Positions 44,465-53,277 of a stretch of DNA of 64,000 nt are shown one piece after another. The notes below the pieces were generated by a model. That model was not told the DNA's origin, searched no databases, and saw only the letters and a program-made list of their open reading frames with translations. This DNA is from Pseudomonas peradeniyensis. GTDB taxonomy: Bacteria; Pseudomonadota; Gammaproteobacteria; Pseudomonadales; Pseudomonadaceae. The stretch lies in the NCBI RefSeq assembly GCF_014268935.2, contig NZ_JABWRJ020000001.1, positions 558,001-622,000 of the forward strand, in the 5' to 3' direction. The position numbers were made by a program, and so were the translations under genes. Each line of letters opens with the position of its first letter. The stretch's first letter is position 1.

Positions 44465-46318
44465 TCAGTCCTGGATGAACGCCGTAGCCGGCGAACCATC
44501 CGCATTCAACTGATACACCCGCTCCGGCCGCCCCTGGCCATCGAAGAACACCTGCCCCAACCCCGCACTATTCCACAGCCGCTCCCCGGCCTTGCTGCGG
44601 CTGGGCGTGCGCGGCACCACCTGCATTTCCCGGCGTTTGGTAAACCAGTTGAGCGGCGAGCGTGGCGAATACAGCCAGCGGTTGAGCCGGTCGAGCACAT
44701 CCAGCAGGCGCCGGGGAAACTCGTTCTTGATCCCGCTGCTGGTCACCTGCCACAGGTGCGGGCTGCGTTGGCGGTGGCGAATCAGCACCTCATAGACGAA
44801 CGAGTAGTGCACGTCGCCCGACAGCACCACGTAGTGCCCCGGCGTGCGTGAATGGCGGAAGATGTTGAGGATCACCTGCGCCGCGCCGCGATGGGCCATC
44901 CAGTTCTCCGCATCCACCAGCAGCGGGTAGCCCAGAGCGCTGAACACCCGCTGCACGGTCTCGATCAGCTTGACCCCGAAGATCGGCGCCGGCGACACGA
45001 TGATCGCCGAAGGATGGTCGAGCAGCGCCTGCTGCAGTTCGCTCAGCGCCTCCCAGTCGAGCAGGCCGGAGGGCTTGCCCAGGCTGCTTTCGCTGCGCCA
45101 GCGGCGGGTGCGGGTGTCCAGCACCAGCAGTGGTGGGTTGCTGGGCAGCGCGTACTGCCAGCCCTGGAAGCGCAGCAGCTCGCCGATCAGCTCGTCCCGT
45201 GCCTCGTTCAGTTGCCGGCATTGCCCGACCAGCGCCGCGCAACCGTCCGGGTCGTTGCCCCAGCCCTGGCACAGCAGGTAGCCGAGCAGGGCGTTGCCGA
45301 TGATGCGCCGCGAGAACGGGTGGCCGTAGGCGGTCTGTTCCCATTGCGCCGACAGGTTCCAGTCGTCGGTGATGTCGTGGTCGTCGAAGATCATCAGGCA
45401 GGGCAGGTGGGCCATCACCCGCGCCACCTGGCCGAGGCCGTCGCGGAAGGCCTCGATCAGCGGCAGTTCGCGTCGATAACGGGCCTGGCGCTGGTCGGTC
45501 AGGCCCTCTGGCATGTCCATCCGCACCAGGGCCCACGGCAGCGGCGACCAGACCAGCAGGTACATGGCCATGACCTCGGCGAAGGTCACCAGGTGATTGT
45601 CGGCGTTGCTGGACGAGAAGATCGGCTTGCGCTTGCCGCCGAAGAAGCGTTCGCGCAGGGTCTCGTTGCCTTCCTGGGCCGGCAGCAGGTCGGCGCGGTG
45701 GTAGTAGCAGGCCGGGTGGCGATAGAGCGCGGCGCCGCTGTCGACCAGGGCGCCGTCGAGGGCTTCGTCGAACAGGCCCAGGCGCTCGATCAGCGCGTGG
45801 ATGGCACGCAGCATGGGGCCGGCGACATCGTCGGCATAGACCTGGTCGCCGCTCATCAGCAGCACAGCGGGGCGTTCTTCAGGGCGCGGATCGGCGGCAA
45901 GCAGGCGGTCGGCGCAGAGCAGACCGTCGGCGGCCGGGTGATGGGGCTTGCGGCAGGAGCCGTGGAGCAGCTGGTCGAGGCGCTCGCGCAGCACGAAGCT
46001 GGGGCGGTTGGCGCCGGGGTAGAGCAGGTGCGGGGCCCAGTCGGCGATGCCCTGGCCGTTGGCCAGGCGCAGGTCGTACTCGAGCGCCATGTTGCTGGGC
46101 AGCGGGTGGTCGAAGTGGATGTCCAGCAGATGGATGAAGGCGTGCTCACCGACCGCGATCATCTCGCAGTGTGTGGTGGCGCTGATGCCGGCCTGGTCGA
46201 AGAAGAACTCGGGGTGCAGCGGTTGCGAGCCGACCAGCCAGATGGCCAGGCGTTGCGGTTCCAGACGGCGGAGGATGGGGCCGGCGAGGACGAGGGGGAG
46301 CGAAGCGGTGGCGGGCAT
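44465..46318 (-). CDS. PhoD-like metallophosphatase
   Basis: 617-residue protein with no clear signal peptide. The central calcineurin-like (PhoD/MPP) core shows LLMSGDQVYADDV, LMIFDDHDITDDWN and VVLSGDVHYSFVYEV, giving the Asp/His metal ligands of alkaline phosphatase D. The N-terminal ~140 residues are a beta-rich extra domain. Substrate unknown; cytoplasmic PhoD-like proteins in Pseudomonas are uncharacterised. It is flanked on both sides by REP pairs. Confidence 0.85.
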   Translation of the reverse strand: MPATASLPLVLAGPILRRLEPQRLAIWLVGSQPLHPEFFFDQAGISATTHCEMIAVGEHAFIHLLDIHFDHPLPSNMALEYDLRLANGQGIADWAPHLLYPGANRPSFVLRERLDQLLHGSCRKPHHPAADGLLCADRLLAADPRPEERPAVLLMSGDQVYADDVAGPMLRAIHALIERLGLFDEALDGALVDSGAALYRHPACYYHRADLLPAQEGNETLRERFFGGKRKPIFSSSNADNHLVTFAEVMAMYLLVWSPLPWALVRMDMPEGLTDQRQARYRRELPLIEAFRDGLGQVARVMAHLPCLMIFDDHDITDDWNLSAQWEQTAYGHPFSRRIIGNALLGYLLCQGWGNDPDGCAALVGQCRQLNEARDELIGELLRFQGWQYALPSNPPLLVLDTRTRRWRSESSLGKPSGLLDWEALSELQQALLDHPSAIIVSPAPIFGVKLIETVQRVFSALGYPLLVDAENWMAHRGAAQVILNIFRHSRTPGHYVVLSGDVHYSFVYEVLIRHRQRSPHLWQVTSSGIKNEFPRRLLDVLDRLNRWLYSPRSPLNWFTKRREMQVVPRTPSRSKAGERLWNSAGLGQVFFDGQGRPERVYQLNADGSPATAFIQD

Positions 46319-46352
46319 GGATGGCTCAGGTTCGTGTGATGCTGATGGCCCT

Positions 46353-46428
46353 ATCGCGGGGCAAGCCCGCTCCCACAGGGAATGGGGAATGCGGTGTTTT
46401 CATTGTGGGAGCGGGCTTGCCCCGCGAT
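46353..46428. repeat. REP pair (inverted)
   Basis: atcgcggggcaagcccgctc and its exact inverse around a 34-base loop, between tal and the PhoD-like gene. Confidence 0.85.
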
Positions 46429-46453
46429 GGCGTCATCGGCCACCCCAACGAAA

Positions 46454-46486
46454 ACGGGCGGGAAATGCTCTGCATTAACCGCCCGT
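46454..46486 (-). terminator. Rho-independent terminator of tal
   Basis: On the minus strand ACGGGCGG-TT-AATGC-aga-GCATT-T-CCCGCCCG followed by TTTT: a two-part stem with a triloop, 29 bases after the tal stop. Confidence 0.8.
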
Positions 46487-46515
46487 CGATCAAGCCGAAG
46501 ATGTATCAGGCTTTG

Positions 46516-47436
46516 TCAGCCAGCCATCAGCGCTTCCAGCTTTTCCTGGTCGCGGGCGAACTGGCGGATGCCTTCGGCCAGCTTCTCGGTGGCCATGGCG
46601 TCTTCGTTCATCGCCCAGCGGAACTGGCTTTCGTTCAACTGTTGCTTGGCTTCGCCGGCATTGCCCGGCTTGAGCAGGCGTGGCAGTTCGCCCTGGTCGT
46701 CCGACAGCTGCTGCAGCAGTTCGGGGCTGATGGTCAGGCGGTCGCAGCCGGCCAGTTGCTCGATCTGGCCGATGTTGCGGAAGCTCGCGCCCATGACCAC
46801 GGTGTTGTAGCCGTTGGTCTTGTAGTAGTCGTAGATGCGGGTGACCGACCGCACGCCCGGATCCTCGGCGCCGACGTATTCCTTGCCGGTGCTTTTCTTG
46901 TACCAGTCGTAGATGCGCCCCACGAACGGCGAGATTAGGAACACCCCGGCATCGGCGCAGGCCTGGGCCTGGGCGAAGGAGAACAGCAGGGTGAGGTTGG
47001 TCTGGATGCCTTCCTTCTCCAGCTTCTCGGCGGCGCGGATGCCTTCCCAGGTGGAGGCCAGCTTGATCAGCACGCGGTCTTTCGACACACCGGCCGCTTC
47101 GTACAGCTCGATCAGCTGGCGGGCCTTTTTCAGCAGCGCCGGCTCGTCGAACGACAGTCGCGCGTCCACCTCGGTGGAGATGCGCCCCGGAATGACCTTG
47201 AGAATGCCCGAGCCCACCGACACGGCGAACTTGTCGCAGGCCAGGTCGACATTGCCCTTGGCATCGGCCTTGACCTGGTTGAGCAGGTCGGCGTAACCCG
47301 GGATGGCCGCGGCCTTGAGCAGCAGCGAAGGGTTGGTGGTGGCGTCGACCGGCTTGAGGCGGGTGATGGCGTCGAGGTCGCCGGTGTCGGCGACGACGGT
47401 GGTGAACTGCTTGAGTTGTTCCAGCTTGGAGGTCAT
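46516..47436 (-). CDS. tal: Transaldolase
   Basis: Pentose phosphate enzyme moving dihydroxyacetone from sedoheptulose 7-phosphate to glyceraldehyde 3-phosphate. 306 residues from ATG 47436 (a longer frame to 47490 adds an unlikely tail). TIM barrel with [11 protein letters not shown], Schiff-base Lys in [18 protein letters not shown], and [13 protein letters not shown]. Class as in E. coli TalB. Confidence 0.95.
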   Translation of the reverse strand: MTSKLEQLKQFTTVVADTGDLDAITRLKPVDATTNPSLLLKAAAIPGYADLLNQVKADAKGNVDLACDKFAVSVGSGILKVIPGRISTEVDARLSFDEPALLKKARQLIELYEAAGVSKDRVLIKLASTWEGIRAAEKLEKEGIQTNLTLLFSFAQAQACADAGVFLISPFVGRIYDWYKKSTGKEYVGAEDPGVRSVTRIYDYYKTNGYNTVVMGASFRNIGQIEQLAGCDRLTISPELLQQLSDDQGELPRLLKPGNAGEAKQQLNESQFRWAMNEDAMATEKLAEGIRQFARDQEKLEALMAG

Positions 47437-47545
47437 GGGCGTGCTCTGTCCTGTGCAATGACTCGACATTACCCGAGCCCCGACAGCCACTCAAGGCCCG
47501 TCGCAGGCGTATCGGGAAACCCTTCGAAGCAGCCCGCTCCCCTGT

Positions 47546-47569
47546 GTAGGAGCGGGCTTGCCCCGCGAA
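47546..47569. repeat. Single REP arm
   Basis: gtaggagcgggcttgccccg followed by cgaa; no inverted partner next to it. Lies between tal and dusA. Confidence 0.65.
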
Positions 47570-47650
47570 GGGCTGCAAAGCAGCCCCGGCCAACGCCAGG
47601 GCCGCGGTAAAAGGCTAACCCTTCGAGTGCCAACCCCGCCCCAGGTTCCC

Positions 47651-48658
<1,008 letters not shown>

Positions 48659-48858
48659 AAGTCTGGGACACGAACTCAGCGAAGCCAGGCGGCGGGGTGC
48701 GCTGGCTGGCGATTGAAAGAGTGAATGGCTGCCAGTTTACCAAGCATGGCGGGATTCGTCCGGTTTGATCGGCGATCAGGCGCTGTCCGGTTCGAAGGTG
48801 AACAGCGTTGCAAGCATCATCGGCGTGAGAGCGGGCTCCTACGTCGGCACGCAATGGC

Positions 48859-48882
48859 GTGGGAGCGGGCTTGCCCCGCGAT
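48859..48882. repeat. Single REP arm joining repeats A1 and B1
   Basis: gtgggagcgggcttgccccg followed by cgat; sits exactly between repeat A copy 1 and repeat B copy 1. Confidence 0.75.
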
Positions 48883-49498
48883 GACGTCAGTTCAGGCGCC
48901 ACATGCCTTGTGATCTAGTGCAACGGACGCGGCTGCGCGTTCGGCATCTGCACCTGGATCAATGCCGACTCCAGTAGCACGCGCAGTGCCTCCATCTCAT
49001 GCATGGAGGCCAGCATCAGAATCGCGGCGGGTGACTTGGGCTGCAGCAGGACAGCCTGATGCGCCACGCTTTGCGCGCACAGGGCGTACTCGGTGGCCTG
49101 GATGAGGGTGTCTTCGAGGGAGTGGTGGTTGTGGGGTGGATCGGGGACGATCTTTAACATGGTGATTTACCGTTGGCGGTGCCACCACCAGCCTGCTGTC
49201 AAACAGAAGGGTGGCAGCTGTACGTGGGTTGACAGACCGGCGGAAAATCACGCAAAAGTTCCGGCGCACGCAAGCGTGCCCACACGTACAGCCACCATTG
49301 AGCGGAGACTGCCTGCGTGATTCTACCGTTACAGCCTGTCAAAGCTGTGTCGCTGATGTGCAACGACAGGCCGAGACTAGAGCGCCCACAGAGCAGCCGC
49401 AACGGAAAACAGGCGGCAGCAGTATGTTTGGGAAATGGACTACAAGGAAGGGGTAAAATCTGATTGTTGGCGGTTTCAATCTGCTATTTTCAGGCCGG
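48878..49498. repeat. Repeat B, copy 1 (KIVPDPP gene module)
   Basis: About 620 bases shared with 53278-53889: the 81-codon gene without a single gap plus roughly 340 bases upstream of it, where blocks of perfect identity alternate with diverged sequence. Confidence 0.85.
48915..49160 (-). CDS. Small MLKIVPDPP protein, copy 1
   Basis: 81 residues, no signal peptide or membrane helix. Starts MLKIVPDPPHNHHSLEDTLI, followed by a helical region rich in Ala and Leu. The opening resembles the start of DUF3077/DUF6124 small Pseudomonas proteins, a set with many genomic copies and no known function. The protein is identical to that of copy 2 at 53315-53560, although about a dozen bases differ, all silent. 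No good ribosome site is visible; the initiation signal may lie in the conserved upstream region. Confidence 0.8.
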   Translation of the reverse strand: MLKIVPDPPHNHHSLEDTLIQATEYALCAQSVAHQAVLLQPKSPAAILMLASMHEMEALRVLLESALIQVQMPNAQPRPLH

Positions 49499-50109
49499 CT
49501 TGCTCTGCAGGTGGGCTTGATCATGGTGCAAGCAGCTGTGTAGCCAGGTCAGTTGGGGCGGAAATGGCTATCCGCGTTGGTTTGGAAATACACAGCAGAA
49601 AAATAAGACTTTGCCGCTCTTGTTGAGTCCCGGTTCTGGCTCGCCTTGCGCGGTGCACCTTCGACGAGCTTGGGTTCTTGGCCAGCTCGGGCAGCTGCAG
49701 GCAACAAGGCGTATTTTGGAAGGAAGATTGTCAGCAGGTGTGGAAGCAAGTTCACAGAAAGGAGATGAACGATGCTCAACAAGTTCAGGCTCGCCTGAAC
49801 GACCGGCTTGCTACTGCAGATCTGCGGCTGTCAGGTTGCCACCGGATCCGTTGCCGCCCAGAGTTGTAACGGTGGGGTGCGACCGTCCTCCAGCCCCGAA
49901 GGCATGGTGGCTGGAGCTCTACACGGCCAACTTGACCCAGTGCATGCTCAAGGAATTATCGCCATCACAGACGAAGGCGATCGAGTAAAGCTCGCGCTGA
50001 GGGCATGTCAATATTTTGCTAGAATTATCAGTCATTAAAGTGATGGATTTGGCGCGCAATTGAATTTTCTGGACCTCAGAGTTCATTGTTTTTTGTTAAG
50101 GATAGCGAT
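49499..50109. other. Gene-poor stretch before the HEPN-like gene
   Basis: No convincing intact gene. It contains a strong AAGGAG (49759-49764) before short frames, including the interrupted frame at 49772-50038 listed separately. Base composition becomes A/T-rich towards 50000. The promoter of the HEPN-like gene must be in 49990-50100. Confidence 0.4.
49772..50038 (+). pseudogene. Possible decayed small ORF with in-frame stop
   Basis: After a strong ribosome site, ATG 49772 reads MLNKFRLA, then TGA (49796-49798), then runs on in the same frame to TAA 50038: TTGLLLQICGCQVATGS..., ending ACQYFARIISH. The first part looks like a signal peptide. It could be a gene broken by one substitution, or chance. 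I recognise no family. Confidence 0.25.
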
Positions 50110-50835
50110 ATGGTTAATAAGTTTGAAGATTTTAAGTCTGCATCTCCAGGCGGTATTCGTGAGTACTATCGTGGTAGGTTGTTGAGTCAGCTTGATATTT
50201 CAGAATTGGCCTATGTGCACTTAGAATGTTCAGGCGTGCGTATTCATGTGAAAAATGGAGTATTGAGTAGCAGTCTGTATGATCTTTGTCAGGCGGTATC
50301 GGCTAGCTTTAATAATGTTAGGACTAAACAGTACGTTCCTCTTTTAGGTTGTTTCTCGATACTGGATCAGATCGGGTGCGCATATGCCTTGCGTGAATCA
50401 GACTGTCGATTCGAAAACGGTATAAAGCGTGCCTTATATGATTTTGGTGAGATTAAAGATGCCGAGAGGCTCAAGCAGCTTGTGACTCTCAGGCATGGCT
50501 TATTTCATAATGGTAGTTTAGTTAATAAGAGTAGGCATGGCGATACCAATGTTTTCTTTCGTATGACCACCGAAGGGGACGAGTTGCTCGTTCCTCCGCT
50601 TAAGGAGTGGGATGGGTCTTATAGTGATGATCTTACGGAATATGTAACAAAAATTAATCTCAGTCATTTGTATTCGCGGGTGCAGCATGTCGTCGAAAGC
50701 TGCAAATCTAAGTTGCTCGAGGGCAAGATAGATTTCATGGTGCAGTCCGAGCGTGAGCTGTTTTACAAGTACTTGTTCAAGACGCCTCTTCCTACTCCCC
50801 AAAAAATGGAGACGGCATTTGGAAATTTGCTTTGA
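50110..50835 (+). CDS. HEPN-like orphan protein, candidate RNase
   Basis: 241-residue soluble helical protein, unlike its neighbours in base use (A/T-rich codons throughout), so recently acquired. Start ATG 50110 with AAGGA upstream; an earlier TTG start is possible. Residues about 119-140 read KQLVTLRHGLFHNGSLVN: Arg128-x4-His133 in a helix, the R-x4-6-H signature of HEPN nucleases, preceded by helices holding a conserved-looking Asp and Glu (SILDQIGCAYALRESD). Many HEPN proteins act as toxins or in phage defence. No antitoxin or nucleotidyltransferase partner is adjacent. The family is inferred from the motif only. Confidence 0.6.
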   Translation: MVNKFEDFKSASPGGIREYYRGRLLSQLDISELAYVHLECSGVRIHVKNGVLSSSLYDLCQAVSASFNNVRTKQYVPLLGCFSILDQIGCAYALRESDCRFENGIKRALYDFGEIKDAERLKQLVTLRHGLFHNGSLVNKSRHGDTNVFFRMTTEGDELLVPPLKEWDGSYSDDLTEYVTKINLSHLYSRVQHVVESCKSKLLEGKIDFMVQSERELFYKYLFKTPLPTPQKMETAFGNLL

Positions 50836-51062
50836 ATTGTTAGGTATTTGATTTTTATTGTTTTTGTGAGCGGGGCTTGAGTCCAGTGATCTTGTCCCAG
50901 TACGAAGTCAGTATGGTGGGGATCCCAATTCATCTGTCCAGTATAGGGCAGATCTGATCCTCACTCTGATTACGCACATTCCCTAGGTTCTGTATGAAAA
51001 CCTTTGAAACCTAGCAGAAACCTATGGAAGCCTGCTTTTCCGTAGAGTTCTCGCTTTTTAGG
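50836..51062. other. Non-coding stretch after the HEPN-like gene
   Basis: About 225 bases, A/T-rich at first, then mixed. No terminator with a clear stem was found and no gene was recognised. Ends at the inverted-repeat element. Confidence 0.4.
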
Positions 51063-51196
51063 GGCTGTACGAAATGTGTCTGCGTGAAGGCCAGACAAGG
51101 CGAAACGGGGGGGAAGCGCAGTGTATTGGAGTACATGAGCATTCCGAGCCCCGTTTCAATGCAGTATGGGCGAGTGCAGATATATTTCGTACAGAG
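51063..51196. mobile_element. Short inverted-repeat element (MITE-like), full copy
   Basis: About 130 bases bounded by inverted CTGTACGAAATGTGTCTGCG (from 51065) and the mirror ending TTTCGTACAG (51194). It encodes nothing. The same element, in the other orientation and lacking the middle, is at 63255-63330. The parent transposon is not in the window. Confidence 0.75.
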
Positions 51197-51323
51197 CCTA
51201 GACCGAGAAGACCTTACGACGGAGATCGAGGCTAGCAACGCTGGTGGGACGAAATTGGTATGGAATTAGATCGAATTGACTGCAAGGCACGGAATTCGGA
51301 GTATTCAAGAAGACTAATCCCAA
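51197..51323. other. Junction sequence between MITE and repeat A copy 2
   Basis: About 125 bases, no gene. A plus-strand frame through the MITE end reads LDREDLTTEIEASNAGGTKL before a stop and could be the tail of a lost gene, but this is weak. Confidence 0.3.
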
Positions 51324-51400
51324 TCCATCATCGGCGCTACCGAGACGCGGTGGGATGGCTCGGGGCACAGGGTTGCGGGTGTGGCGGCTTGAGAATGCAT
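51316..51400 (-). pseudogene. Truncated dusA 5' end
   Basis: Starts at ATG 51400 as MHSQAATPATLCPEPSHRV and continues through SVAPMMDW, then leaves the dusA sequence and meets a stop (TAG) within two codons. Compared with the intact gene it has a few substitutions. It is what remains when an element integrates inside dusA. Confidence 0.85.
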
Positions 51401-51565
51401 AAGTCAGGGATACGAGCTCAGCGAAGCCAGGCGACGGGGGCGCTGACTGGCGATGGAAAGAGTGAATGGCTGCCAGTTTCTCAAGCATGGCGGGATTCGT
51501 CCGGTTTGATCGGCGAGCAGGTGCTGGCCGGTTCGAAGGTGAACAGCGTTGCAAGCATCGCCCTC
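51324..51565. repeat. Repeat A, copy 2
   Basis: Second copy of the dusA start and upstream region; see copy 1 at 48582. Ends at gttgcaagcatcg, immediately followed by a REP arm. Confidence 0.85.
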
Positions 51566-51589
51566 CTGGGAGCGGGCTGGCCCCGCGAA
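51566..51589. repeat. Single REP arm after repeat A2
   Basis: ctgggagcgggctggccccg followed by cgaa: one base off the standard arm. Marks the right edge of repeat A copy 2. Confidence 0.65.
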
Positions 51590-52029
51590 TGCGCCAGACC
51601 AGACACCCCATGGCGGAAGCATTGGCCCATCGTGCCGATCGGATTGCCCCAAGCGCGCGATTGGCGTTCTCGGGATTTCGTACAGCGCCAAACGACACCT
51701 TTGGCGGAACGATAGTTTGAATAAAACGATCAACCGCTATCGCATACATTTCTATCGTGAAAGCCAACAGGACTAACATTTTCAGCGGGCGCTGAAAAGT
51801 AAGGAATATCAGCCTGTTGTAGAAAGTACTATTCCAGTGCTTACTTTAGTATGAGTGTTACTTAAGTTTTAATTGAAAGATGAGTAGCTTTTAGCCACTA
51901 CTCACTAATTCCCAATGATTCTAAGCACTCCGTAGCATATTTTTTTGTGATGGCTAAGCTCGTAGTCGCGCAACGGATGTTAGGGACGTACGCGCGTCTA
52001 TCATGCTGCATCTACTAAAGGACTATCCC
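51590..52029. other. A/T-rich upstream region of the beta-rich orphan gene
   Basis: About 440 bases without a gene. It contains a perfect inverted repeat TTTTCAGC-gggc-GCTGAAAA (51779-51798) that could be an operator, and a weaker hairpin near 51883-51905 (GAGTAG / CTACTC). The gene at 52030 has AAAGGA just upstream. Exact promoter not assigned. Confidence 0.5.
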
Positions 52030-52761
52030 ATGGAAAGCTTCGCTATCGCAGCCTCACAAATAAACTGGAACGGTGGCCAACGGATCACTTTGACTCCGGG
52101 TGATACGGCTACCTGCACAACGTTGCGCCCTGGCCAGATTTACGGGATTTTCATCTATAACTCTGCAGGTAGTGATAATAATGCCACTGTCAATGTGGTA
52201 TGGAGCAATAGTCAAGCCCCTGCACGCATTACTGTTCCAGGTACCACTGCCAATGCCGGCTTGGCCTCGATGGGCTTTGTTTCGGGTACCGACACCCAGA
52301 CCATTTCGGTTTCGCTGCCCAGCAACAGTGGCATCGCACAGGTCGAGCTGTGGCTGGGCAGTACCAGCATGCCGACCAATACAAGCGGGCTGAACAATAG
52401 CCAGCTGCAGGCGAATGGTGAGCAGTATCCGTTCAATAAATATAACCGCTATTATGCAGTGCCTCCGTCAAAGTGGATGAATCTGACCATCGTTAGCAAA
52501 ATTACTCAGTTTATCTCGTGCCAGTTCCGGGAAGCGGCTGCGACTGTGTTTGTTGTTAATGAAACCTCCAATGGCCTGCTGGCTGGCCAAGTCACCAATA
52601 TTGGGCCTACGGCTTCGGAGCAAGGAGCCGTCACCATCGTTGCGACTCAGATTCAAAGTATCAGCAATAACTTGCAAGGCGACGGCACGCAGTGGGTCTG
52701 GATGGACGCTGATAGTCAGCAAGACTCTACGAGCGCCAGTATTTCTCTGCAATCACTTTAA
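52030..52761 (+). CDS. Beta-rich orphan protein, unknown function
   Basis: 243 residues, start ATG 52030 with AAAGGA. No signal peptide, no membrane helix. Rich in Ser, Thr, Asn, Gln with alternating hydrophobic positions throughout, so probably two beta-sandwich modules (about 1-110 and 125-243). The first contains YGIFIYNSAGSDNNATVNVV; the second has VPPSKWMNLTIVSKITQF. Only two Cys. It resembles in style the small cytosolic beta-sandwich proteins that some pseudomonads use as lectins or toxins, but I recognise no family. Less GC-rich than the core and flanked by its own terminator, so a stand-alone acquired gene. Confidence 0.75.
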   Translation: MESFAIAASQINWNGGQRITLTPGDTATCTTLRPGQIYGIFIYNSAGSDNNATVNVVWSNSQAPARITVPGTTANAGLASMGFVSGTDTQTISVSLPSNSGIAQVELWLGSTSMPTNTSGLNNSQLQANGEQYPFNKYNRYYAVPPSKWMNLTIVSKITQFISCQFREAAATVFVVNETSNGLLAGQVTNIGPTASEQGAVTIVATQIQSISNNLQGDGTQWVWMDADSQQDSTSASISLQSL

Positions 52762-52776
52762 AAGGGCGGTCAGGTA

Positions 52777-52814
52777 AAATAAAAGAGTCGCGCGCCGCGC
52801 GGCTCTTTTATTTT
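52777..52814 (+). terminator. Strong bidirectional terminator
   Basis: AAAATAAAAGAG-t-CGCGC-gcc-GCGCG-g-CTCTTTTATTTT: GC core with A and T tracts on each side, 15 bases after the orphan gene stop. Confidence 0.93.
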
Positions 52815-52893
52815 GGGGCGGTAACTTCCCTGGCGTATCATCAACGCTTGATTGCATCCGTTCGCTGTTGCCAATTCGCTGCTTTGCTCCACA

Positions 52894-52919
52894 GGGCTTA
52901 CCTGTTGCAAGGTAAGCCC
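52894..52919. terminator. Hairpin downstream of the DUF3077 gene
   Basis: Perfect 10-bp stem GGGCTTACCT-gttgca-AGGTAAGCCC, without a T run. It lies 15 bases past the stop of the minus-strand DUF3077 gene and may protect or end that transcript. Confidence 0.5.
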
Positions 52920-52934
52920 AAGTCTTCTCCCGCT

Positions 52935-53204
52935 TCAGTGGCTCATGCCCAGTTCCGCATCATCCATCAGCGCCTTGGCCAGTGCGCTGAGGTAGTACGC
53001 CGCCCAGAGCATCTGCGGTTTCTCCTCCATGATCCCGGTGATGGTCAGGTCGCGTACGCAGCCCATCAGTTCCGAGGCCTGGTCGCGTGCATGCTGGCAA
53101 GGGATACCGGGTTCGATACAGAACAGCGGGTCGGTCTGGCCTTCGCCCTGGTAGAACTTGGTCTTGCCCACGGTGGTGTGGGGCGTGGTGGTGTCTGTGG
53201 TCAT
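52935..53204 (-). CDS. DUF3077 family protein
   Basis: 89 residues. Disordered Thr-rich start (MTTDTTTPHTTVGKTKF), then the DUF3077 pattern: LFCIEPGIPCQHARDQASEL, MGCVRDLTITGIMEEK and a helix YYLSALAKALMDDAELG. GGGAG lies before the ATG. The family is restricted to Pseudomonas relatives, usually in many copies, function unknown. It lies between the beta-rich orphan gene and repeat B copy 2. Confidence 0.85.
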   Translation of the reverse strand: MTTDTTTPHTTVGKTKFYQGEGQTDPLFCIEPGIPCQHARDQASELMGCVRDLTITGIMEEKPQMLWAAYYLSALAKALMDDAELGMSH

Positions 53205-53244
53205 GATTGAATCTCCCTGAAGTTTTCGCTGCCTGGTCTGACGC

Positions 53245-53269
53245 TATCGCGGGGCAAGCCCGCTCCCAC
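53245..53269. repeat. Single REP arm before repeat B2
   Basis: tatcgcggggcaagcccgct followed by cccac, 9 bases before repeat B copy 2 begins. Orientation is opposite to the arm at 51566. Confidence 0.75.
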
Positions 53270-53277
53270 GGTGGGAC

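Noticed and set aside
49611..49988. 125-codon frame in the gap before the HEPN-like gene
   Set aside because: Low-quality composition with Pro/Arg/Ser runs, no ribosome site at its start, and it is out of frame with the better candidate behind AAGGAG.
51197..51269. Tail of an integrase gene next to repeat A copy 2
   Set aside because: An integrase would be expected here, but the visible frame (EDLTTEIEASNAGG) shows no tyrosine-recombinase motif.
51198..51779. 193-codon minus-strand frame across repeat A copy 2
   Set aside because: It reads the dusA upstream region in another frame; the relevant feature is the truncated dusA start.
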